DNA of 15,971 bases from DAOUMU01 sp034409055 (GTDB lineage: Bacteria; Chloroflexota; Anaerolineae; 4572-78; J111). Shown here in pieces: positions 8,393-14,251 of this stretch. The translations under genes and the position numbers were made by a program. How positions within the stretch are numbered: the first letter of the stretch is position 1; the number at the start of each line of letters is the position of its first letter. The DNA is taken from contig DAOUMU010000342.1 of the NCBI GenBank assembly GCA_034409055.1, positions 1 to 15,971 of the forward strand. The letters are read 5' to 3'. The notes under the pieces are model-generated. The model was not told the DNA's origin. It did no database searches and saw nothing but the letters and a program-made list of their open reading frames with translations.

Positions 8393-8418
8393 TTGGGCGG
8401 GGATTGCTCCCCGCCCAA
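8393..8418 (-). promoter_or_regulatory. Intergenic GC-rich hairpin after binding-protein gene
   Basis: A perfect 10-bp stem, TTGGGCGGGG (8393-8402) with CCCCGCCCAA (8409-8418), closes a 6-nt loop. It lies 27 nt after the stop of the second BMP-PhnD gene and before phnC. On the minus strand it is followed by AAGTTTCAAAATG, not a solid U-run, so it is a weak terminator at best. Hairpins in this position of ABC operons usually stabilise the upstream mRNA or cause partial termination, leaving more binding protein than permease. That role is inferred here. Confidence 0.7.
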
Positions 8419-8444
8419 CTGTTATTTATTGCTTCTTAGAGAAA

Positions 8445-10583
8445 TCATCCACCGAAGACGTCTTCCTCGGTGTAGCCCAAACCTTCAATCAGTCTACGGA
8501 TGACGTCATATGAGGCGTCGTCAATCGGCTCCAGGCCGGTCCAGTTGTAGAACTGGTCGGAGCAGATTGACTCTAGACAAGCCTCAGAAGCCGCAAACTC
8601 AACCAGCGCATCAATGATCTGACCTCTGGTCTCTACCGGGAAATCAGGGGAGAAACTCATGGTATCATTGGGGATGGGATCGGTCAGCATCATGATGCGG
8701 ACTTTCTGGAAGATATCCGGGGCGGTTTCCATCACGGCAGTGCGGGCGTCGAGCACGCGCACGTCACCGGCGTAGGTCCTGCCCTCCTCATTCAAGGTCA
8801 CTTCCATGGGGTCAAACGGTTCAGGATCGTCGCTGGGCTGCCATTTGGGGTCGGTCAGGGGCGGGCTGAAGTAGGTGGTGGCAAAATCAACCTCGCCGTT
8901 GTACACCGCCAGGGCTGCCTGGGGGTGACCACCCGCTTCAACGATCTCGCCAGGCTCAAGTCCGGCCTCTTTGAACATAACCGAGGGATACAGGTAGCCA
9001 GAGGTGGAGCCCAGGTCGGGGATAGCCCACTTCTTGCCGGCCAAATCTTCCAGGGTCTGGTAGTCGCTGTCGCGCGGCACCAGGAACTGGGCCCAGTAGA
9101 CGGACCAATCAAAGCGTACCGCTGCTGCGCCAACTTCGACTCCACACTTCTGATTGGCGATGACGTAGCCCAGAGCCGGGATGAAGCCGATGGTGTCGTT
9201 GGGCGAAGCACACATGGCCTCGACGGTCGCCGCGTAGCTGGTAGGCACGCTCACCTCAAACTTCAGGCCGGTGGCGTCTTCCAAAGCCTTGGCCATCACT
9301 TCACCACCGGAGACGATCACGCCAGCGTCCACCGAAGGCACGAACAGCACCTTAATCGGATGCTCTTCGGTACCAATGTCAGTAACTGCCATCGGGGCTT
9401 CTTCAGCCGCAGCCGGGGCACCGAGCAGGTCCCCGCTGACCGGGTCAACCCCGGTATCCAGGGAGCCATCGGCCAGTATACTGAAGGTCTCGTCCAGCTT
9501 ATCCTTTACCTCTTGCGGCACAGCACCCTCGGCGTCGTGGAAGGGGGCCAGACCAACACCATTGACAGTCGCATCAAATACAGCCGTCTGCCCCGCAAAG
9601 GTGCCCGCCTGGGCTTCCTTAACGGCAGTGTAAACGGCCACGTCCACCCGCTTCATGGCGCTGGAAAGGAGCTTGTCGGCGCCCGCTTCCTCACCACCCT
9701 TGAAGGTAGTAAAGTACTCATCCTGGTCCACACCGATGACCCACACGCCTTGCTGGGCTGCGCCCAGGATACCGCCCGAACCGGTCGGACCACCCGCGCC
9801 AAAGATGACGTCGGCCCCCTCGGCAATCTGGCTCTCGGCCGCCGCCTTGCCCCGGGCTGGGTCGGTGAAACTGTCAATGTAAACCCCGATTGTGTTACAC
9901 TCGGGACAGATATACTTCACCCCGTTCTCATACCCGTTGCGGAACTTCTTGACCGGCGGAATCTCCATACCGGCCACGATGCCCACCGTCTTACTTTCGC
10001 TCATCAAACCGGCCAGGACGCCCGCCATGAAGCCGGCCTGATCCTCGCGGAAGACCAGCCCCATTATGTTGGGGATGGCCGGGTCGTAGGCAAAATCCAC
10101 AATGCCAAAGTTGACGTCGGGGTTGGCCTCGGCAATCTTCTGGGTCGTCTCGCCCATCATAAAGCCGACCGTCACGATCATGTCGTAACCTTCGTCAATG
10201 AACTGCTCGACGTTTTTCTCGTAGTCAGTCGGCTGCTGGGTTTCGATGAAGGCGTTATCCAGGCCAAACTCATCGGCCGCCTGCATCATACCCTTGTAGG
10301 CATACTCGTTAAAGGTACCGTCGTTGACTTTACCCACGTCGGTGACCAGCCCAACGCGAAACGCTGCCATAGCTTCTTCTTCAGCCATGGCTTCTTCCTC
10401 AGCCATAGCTTCCTCCTCAGCCATAGCTTCTTCCTCAGCCGGGGCTTCTTCTTCCGCTGGTGCTGCTTCCTCAGCCGGAGCTTCTTCTTCCGCCGGTGGG
10501 GCGGGCGTTGGGGTGCCAGCGCAAGCGACCACCATCGTCAGGACTACTAAAAGGGTGATTAGCCACAATAAACGTTTAGTCAT
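8445..10583 (-). CDS. BMP (PnrA-like)-PhnD chimeric substrate-binding lipoprotein, copy 2
   Basis: The 712-residue lipoprotein has a signal peptide with KR near the start, a hydrophobic core and VVAC with lipid Cys21. Then come a Glu/Ala/Pro tether (about 30-74), a BMP/PnrA purine-nucleoside-binding-like domain (about 76-380) and a PhnD phosphonate-binding domain (about 408-705). BMP motifs: NDGTFNEYAY (87-96), GFMAGVLAG, FGAGGPTGSGG (261-271), GVDQDEY (284-290), SSAMKRVD (307-314). PhnD motifs: SVDAGVIVSGG, STSGYLYP (526-533; STSG is the usual phosphonate-gripping loop), GGHPQAALAVYNGEVDF with His553, and DPIPND (635-640). Each domain is close to full length, so this is a true fusion. A Cys pair, CPEC (226-229), is absent from the two sister BMP domains. 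The ATG start has AGGAGGAG about 6 nt upstream, much stronger than copy 1. Phn-type components follow directly and Nup-type ones further downstream, matching both halves. Confidence 0.92.
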   Translation of the reverse strand: MTKRLLWLITLLVVLTMVVACAGTPTPAPPAEEEAPAEEAAPAEEEAPAEEEAMAEEEAMAEEEAMAEEEAMAAFRVGLVTDVGKVNDGTFNEYAYKGMMQAADEFGLDNAFIETQQPTDYEKNVEQFIDEGYDMIVTVGFMMGETTQKIAEANPDVNFGIVDFAYDPAIPNIMGLVFREDQAGFMAGVLAGLMSESKTVGIVAGMEIPPVKKFRNGYENGVKYICPECNTIGVYIDSFTDPARGKAAAESQIAEGADVIFGAGGPTGSGGILGAAQQGVWVIGVDQDEYFTTFKGGEEAGADKLLSSAMKRVDVAVYTAVKEAQAGTFAGQTAVFDATVNGVGLAPFHDAEGAVPQEVKDKLDETFSILADGSLDTGVDPVSGDLLGAPAAAEEAPMAVTDIGTEEHPIKVLFVPSVDAGVIVSGGEVMAKALEDATGLKFEVSVPTSYAATVEAMCASPNDTIGFIPALGYVIANQKCGVEVGAAAVRFDWSVYWAQFLVPRDSDYQTLEDLAGKKWAIPDLGSTSGYLYPSVMFKEAGLEPGEIVEAGGHPQAALAVYNGEVDFATTYFSPPLTDPKWQPSDDPEPFDPMEVTLNEEGRTYAGDVRVLDARTAVMETAPDIFQKVRIMMLTDPIPNDTMSFSPDFPVETRGQIIDALVEFAASEACLESICSDQFYNWTGLEPIDDASYDVIRRLIEGLGYTEEDVFGG
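10366..10491. repeat. 18-bp tandem repeat encoding Glu/Ala tether
   Basis: About seven 18-bp units sit inside the copy 2 lipoprotein gene. The plus-strand unit is roughly GCCATAGCTTCTTCCTCA. Four units (10366-10437) are nearly identical and encode repeated A-E-E-E-A-M. Three more diverged units (10438-10491) encode A-E-E-E-A-P or close variants. The segment forms the acidic flexible tether between the lipidated Cys and the BMP domain. Copy number is likely to vary between strains through slippage (inference). Confidence 0.85.
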
Positions 10584-10640
10584 TTTTTCTCCTCCTACAA
10601 ATGGATTGTAGATTTTTCTTCTTCTTTGAAAAATTTAATC

Positions 10641-10663
10641 AACAGATCAATAGAGATTTTCGC
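10641..10663 (-). promoter_or_regulatory. Leader block shared with copy 1 leader
   Basis: On the minus strand this reads GC, then GAAAATCTCTATTGATCTGTT. It matches 13058-13080 upstream of copy 1 at 19 of 23 positions by eye. Both copies lie between a perfect AAGGAGGTGA and the start of the lipoprotein gene. The conservation may be a relic of the gene duplication or a kept RNA element. Confidence 0.4.
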
Positions 10664-10698
10664 AAGATTTGATTCAAAAGTTTGAGTTTCACCTCCTT

Positions 10699-10724
10699 TC
10701 AAAGTATGTACATCAAAGTATGTA
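10699..10724. repeat. 12-bp direct repeat upstream of copy 2 gene
   Basis: TCAAAGTATGTA occurs twice (10699-10710 and 10713-10724, plus strand) with a 14-bp period. The first copy abuts the perfect Shine-Dalgarno-like sequence. Its position upstream of a transporter gene would suit a regulator binding site, but the spacing is not close to 10-11 bp and no regulator gene is visible. Confidence 0.55.
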
Positions 10725-10915
10725 GCAATATTGTTACAAAACTTTGCCCTGACGTACTACTCACTCCGCTCAACTTGGCACTAAAGCGACCCAATCCACT
10801 TAAATCCTGTCTGTTGAACCGCCGGTTTGGCAATCCGGAGCAAGTGAGCAGCTTACGCCCTGACCAAGTCACAACCCAATAAACCGGAGCTGGTTCACGG
10901 GAGACAACCTCAATT

Positions 10916-13042
10916 TTATCTAAAGACATCTTCTTCAGTATATCCCAACACTTCGATCAGATTGCGTACCGGGTCGTAGAAGGCGTCATCCACCGGTTCC
11001 AGTCCGCTCCAGTTGTAGAAGTTGTCGGCGCAGATCGACTGGAGACAAGTTTCGGAAGCGGCAAACTCAACCGCCGCCTCGACAATAACACTCCGTAACG
11101 GTTCGGGGAAGTCAGGCGAGAAGCTTATGGTATCGTTAGGGATCTGTGGTGAGAGAACCAAGATGCGGGTCTTCTCAAAAATGTCGGGGGCCGTCTCAGC
11201 CACGCTACAACGAGCGTCAAGGACGCGAATGTCACCGGAGAAGCATTGACCTTTTTCATCACGTACAACGTTATTAACATCATACGGTTCCGGGTCACCA
11301 CCGAACCCCCACGCTGGATCCGTCAGGGGCGGAATGAAGAAAGAAGTCGAGAAGTCGACCTCCCCATTATAGAGGGCCAGGACCGATTGAGAATGATCAC
11401 CCACCTCAACAGCTTCACCCGGTTCGACCCCAGCCTGCTGGAACATAACCAGGGGATAGAGATAGGCAGAAGTAGAACCCAGACTGGGCACGGCCCATTT
11501 CTTACCCGCCAGGTCTTCGAGACTCTGGATGTCGCTATCACGCGAAACCAGGATCTGAGCCGCGTACCGACTCAAGCCAAAACGTACGGCGGCCGCTCCA
11601 ACTTCAACCCCACAGCGTTTGTTGGCCAGCACATATCCCATGGCCGGGATAAAACCGACGGTATCCCCGGGCGAGGCGCACATCGTTTCAATGACGGCTG
11701 CATAGCTGTCAGGCACGTCACCGACAAAGTTGAGGCCGGTTGCCTCGTTAAGGGCCTGGGCCATGACCTGCCCACCACTGGCGATGACCCCAGTCTCAAC
11801 TGAGGGCACAAAGAGTACTTTGATGGGATTTTCAGCGCTACCCAACTCGCCAGTAGCCGGGCCTTCGATGGCCGGAGTGGTACCAACCGGCCAACCAGTG
11901 GAAATGCGCCCCTCAATGATACCTTGTTCTACCTCAGCCAATTCCTCCCGCAACGCTGGTGAAACTGCATCTTCGTAGTCGTGGAAAGGGGCCAGACCTA
12001 CCCCACCATTGGCCAACGTACCCAGGTAATTCGTTCCACCGGCAAAGGTGCCCTCTTCCATACGCTTGGTGGCTTCAAAAACGACCACATCCGCCTGCTT
12101 GAGTACGCTGGTCAGATAAACATCCTTAAACTCAGGGACTGACTGGTACAGGTCGGTATTAACGCCAATAACCATCAAATCACGTTCTTGAGCCGTGGCC
12201 GCCGAACCTAAGCCAACCTGACCAGCAACGGGAAAGATGATGTCGCACCCTTCATCAAAGAAGTTCTCGGCCACTCTCCGGCCTTCAATCTTGCCTTCAA
12301 AAGTTCTGGTAAAGGTACCGTCGCCACCAGTTTCTATGGCCGGGTCAGTCTTCCAGCCCTTGACGATCACTTCGGCCCCTTTTTGCTTATTGTAATAGTT
12401 GACCCCTTGTTCAAAGCCAACCATAAACTGCACAACCGGCCGGATGATGTCCCCACCATAGGTACAAACAATACCGGTTTGGGTCATACCCGCGGCCAGG
12501 TAGCCGGCCAGGAAAGAGGGCTCATCAACGGCAAACTGAAGGCCCAGAATGTTGTCAGCCTCACTGGGGTAGTCAACGATGGCAAAAGGAATGTCAGGAT
12601 TGGCTTTGGCCGCAGCCTTGGTGGCATCGGCCAACATAAAACCAACCGTGATGAGGCCATTGTACCCCTGGTTGAGAAGTTCATTGATGTTCTGCTCGTA
12701 ATCAGCCTGCTGTTGGCTTTCCAGACGTTGAACCTCAACCTCTAACTCCTTGGCTGCCAGTTGCATGCCTGCCCAGGCTGTTTGGTTAAAGCTCTCATCA
12801 TCGCTCCTACCTGTAGAGACAATCTGACCGTACCGATGGACCGCCATTTCTGCGGCTGGCCCTACCTCTCCAGTCGAGGCTGCTTCTTCAGTTGAGGCTC
12901 CTTTCTCGGCAGGAGTCGCTTGTTCAAGGCGGGTCGTTTCTGTGGTTGGAGGCGGGGGTTCTGAAGTCGCAGTCTCGCCGCAAGCTGCTACCATGACCAG
13001 GCTCCCTAACAGCGTGATTAGCCCGAACCAACGTTTAACCAT
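10916..13042 (-). CDS. BMP (PnrA-like)-PhnD chimeric substrate-binding lipoprotein, copy 1
   Basis: The 708-residue paralogue has the same plan as the lipoprotein gene downstream. It has a signal peptide ending MVAAC (lipid Cys21), a Pro/Thr/Glu tether (about 22-66), a BMP domain (about 69-385) and a PhnD domain (about 405-700). BMP features: DDESFNQTAW (81-90), NILGLQF, SFLAGYLAAGM, VIGVNTDLY (291-299) and TSVLKQADVVVFEA. The BMP part is clearly more diverged than in the other two copies. It has an insertion around 230-250 (KTDPAIETGGDGTFTRTF), and Asn295 stands where the sisters have the conserved Asp of GVDQD. PhnD features: SVETGVIASGG, STSAYLYP (523-530), His550 in DHSQSVLALYNGEVDF, and SPQIPND (631-637). 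Four Cys in the PhnD half (455, 477, 666, 671) match Cys in copy 2. It is the first gene after the promoter at 13268-13296. The ATG has only a weak AGGA upstream. The product likely binds a different or modified ligand from copy 2 (inference). Confidence 0.9.
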   Translation of the reverse strand: MVKRWFGLITLLGSLVMVAACGETATSEPPPPTTETTRLEQATPAEKGASTEEAASTGEVGPAAEMAVHRYGQIVSTGRSDDESFNQTAWAGMQLAAKELEVEVQRLESQQQADYEQNINELLNQGYNGLITVGFMLADATKAAAKANPDIPFAIVDYPSEADNILGLQFAVDEPSFLAGYLAAGMTQTGIVCTYGGDIIRPVVQFMVGFEQGVNYYNKQKGAEVIVKGWKTDPAIETGGDGTFTRTFEGKIEGRRVAENFFDEGCDIIFPVAGQVGLGSAATAQERDLMVIGVNTDLYQSVPEFKDVYLTSVLKQADVVVFEATKRMEEGTFAGGTNYLGTLANGGVGLAPFHDYEDAVSPALREELAEVEQGIIEGRISTGWPVGTTPAIEGPATGELGSAENPIKVLFVPSVETGVIASGGQVMAQALNEATGLNFVGDVPDSYAAVIETMCASPGDTVGFIPAMGYVLANKRCGVEVGAAAVRFGLSRYAAQILVSRDSDIQSLEDLAGKKWAVPSLGSTSAYLYPLVMFQQAGVEPGEAVEVGDHSQSVLALYNGEVDFSTSFFIPPLTDPAWGFGGDPEPYDVNNVVRDEKGQCFSGDIRVLDARCSVAETAPDIFEKTRILVLSPQIPNDTISFSPDFPEPLRSVIVEAAVEFAASETCLQSICADNFYNWSGLEPVDDAFYDPVRNLIEVLGYTEEDVFR

Positions 13043-13057
13043 TCTGTTTCTTTTCCT

Positions 13058-13080
13058 AACAGACCAATAGAAAATTTTGC
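13058..13080 (-). promoter_or_regulatory. Leader block shared with copy 2 leader
   Basis: The minus-strand sequence GC, then AAAATTTTCTATTGGTCTGTT, resembles 10641-10663 (19 of 23 by eye). It lies 15 nt before the copy 1 ATG. A perfect AAGGAGGTGA stands about 60 nt upstream of it (13139-13148), again with no start codon at normal spacing. Confidence 0.4.
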
Positions 13081-13267
13081 TTACAAGGTGTTATATTTGG
13101 TTGTAACTTGAACGGGGAATCTTTTAACGTGGGCTTCTTCACCTCCTTGTAAAGTCATCCATATAAATTTTGACTGGTTCAACGTAGATGTGAATTACGA
13201 ACTACAATAACCAATCTCCTGCGATAAGCTATTATATTCCTCCGGGCTGAGCAGTTACCGCACCGCT

Positions 13268-13296
13268 ATTATAGCCCACCTCAGAAAGGGAAGCAA
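13268..13296 (-). promoter_or_regulatory. Sigma-70-type promoter for the transport operon
   Basis: On the minus strand TTGCTT (13296-13291) and TATAAT (13273-13268) are separated by 17 bp, so the -10 is a consensus match and the -35 matches four of six. The -10 sits inside a small palindrome, GCTATAATAGC. A second TATAAT (13236-13231) lies 37 bp downstream with a poor -35. Transcription from the first would leave a leader of about 220 nt before the copy 1 ATG. It lies just after the end of rsmA. Confidence 0.6.
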
Positions 13297-13363
13297 AAAG
13301 AAATGATACACTCTGGTTGATTATGGCATCGCTTCCGCCAGCCGTCCCCACTCCACCAGAGTG
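13294..13363 (-). terminator. Possible rsmA terminator stem
   Basis: On the minus strand CACTCTGGT (13363-13355, within the last codons of rsmA) is perfectly complementary to ACCAGAGTG (13317-13309), just after the rsmA stop, and U-rich TATCATTTCTTTTT follows. The 37-nt intervening loop is long, so this is a weak candidate, but it separates rsmA from the operon promoter immediately downstream. Confidence 0.3.
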
Positions 13364-14223
13364 AGTGTCTCGGCCCGTCGGGAGGGATCAATACCGGCCT
13401 GGGCCATGGCTTTGACCACCACTGCCACCGGCTGACGCAACCCCCCAGCCAGAGCATTTTTTAACTGTTTCCGCTTCTGGCCAAAACCGGCTTTGACCAC
13501 TCTAAAAAAGTGATCGACATCCTCCACCGGAATGGGTGGCTGCGGCCAGGTATCAATACGGATCACTGCTGAGTCAACTTTGGGCGGAGGATAAAAGGCT
13601 CCGGCCGGAATGTGATGCACCAACGCCGGCTGTCCGTAAAATTGGACACTCACCGCCAACAAGCTCATCTTGCCCGGCTTGGCCACTATGCGCCGGGCAA
13701 CTTCTGCTTGCACTGTAACAACAATGCGCTTCGGACGGACCGTTGCTTCTAGCAAACGACGCACTGCGGCCGAGGTAATGTAATAGGGCAGGTTGGCCAC
13801 GACCTTATAATCAGTTTTGAGTTTTGGATGCTGGCTTGAGGAATCGGTTATGCCGGTAGATGCAACAGGACGACCGGCGCTTTGATAGTTAGTTAGTAAG
13901 GTGTCCAGCCGGGTTTGCAAAATATCGGCCTCAACAATCGTCAGATTTTGGAGATGACCCAGTTCATTTTGCAGTAGATTGACCATGTTGGGGTCAAGTT
14001 CAACCGCGATGACCTGCCCGGCAGATTTGGCCAACAGACGAGTTAACGTACCAGGGCCGGGACCGATTTCCAGAACGATATCTTCAGAGGTCAGTTCGGC
14101 TGCGGCAATAATTTTGGCCAGATGGAAGGGGTCAGCCAAAAAATTTTGCCCCAGCCCTTTACGGGGACGGAGGTTATATTTTTTGAGCAAGGCTGAAAGG
14201 GGGACAGTTCCGGCAGATTTCAA
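13321..14223 (-). CDS. rsmA: 16S rRNA (adenine-N6)-dimethyltransferase RsmA/KsgA
   Basis: This enzyme dimethylates two adjacent adenines in the 3'-terminal hairpin of 16S rRNA during small-subunit assembly, using S-adenosylmethionine. Visible motifs: LGQNFLADPFHLAKI (24-38), SAM motif I VLEIGPGPG (50-58), acidic motif II VELD (74-77), EAD (98-100), catalytic NLPYY (144-148) and the C-terminal FFRVVKAGFGQKRKQLKNAL region. The length (300) is normal for the family. The start is TTG (14223) with GGAG about 6 nt upstream; no ATG or GTG lies in frame near it. The stop of the preceding cell-wall gene is 28 nt away, suggesting co-transcription. A poorly conserved insertion (about 113-138, rich in Ser/Thr/Gln/Lys) separates motif III from NLPYY. 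Confidence 0.96.
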   Translation of the reverse strand: MKSAGTVPLSALLKKYNLRPRKGLGQNFLADPFHLAKIIAAAELTSEDIVLEIGPGPGTLTRLLAKSAGQVIAVELDPNMVNLLQNELGHLQNLTIVEADILQTRLDTLLTNYQSAGRPVASTGITDSSSQHPKLKTDYKVVANLPYYITSAAVRRLLEATVRPKRIVVTVQAEVARRIVAKPGKMSLLAVSVQFYGQPALVHHIPAGAFYPPPKVDSAVIRIDTWPQPPIPVEDVDHFFRVVKAGFGQKRKQLKNALAGGLRQPVAVVVKAMAQAGIDPSRRAETLTLVEWGRLAEAMP

Positions 14224-14251
14224 TGTATCTCCGATAGATCCAGTTAATTGC

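Larger units (their letters stand above)
10584..10915. other. 332-nt intergenic region between the two chimeric lipoprotein genes
   Basis: This gap holds the copy 2 leader: the ribosome site just before 10583, a 23-nt block (10641-10663) resembling one upstream of copy 1, a perfect Shine-Dalgarno-like AAAGGAGGTGA on the minus strand (10689-10699) without a well-spaced start codon, and a 12-bp direct repeat. A 76-codon minus-strand frame (10929-10699) begins inside the end of copy 1, but lacks a good ribosome site and recognisable features, so I do not call it. I see no convincing promoter or terminator here, so read-through from copy 1 is plausible. Confidence 0.5.

Noticed and set aside
10699..10929. 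76-codon minus-strand frame in the gap between the two lipoprotein genes
   Set aside because: It starts inside the end of copy 1, has only a poor ribosome site and no recognisable domain, and its end overlaps the repeat and the Shine-Dalgarno-like element; probably chance.
13190..13255. Short minus-strand frame reading LLSPEEYNSLSQEIGY, reminiscent of the end of four-helix-bundle (S23) proteins
   Set aside because: It is only about 20 codons after a stop, with no homologous sequence upstream; could be a relic but equally chance inside the operon leader.
13043..13260. Purine or other known riboswitch in the operon leader
   Set aside because: I could not find the conserved core bases or a convincing three-way junction by eye; left as an open leader.
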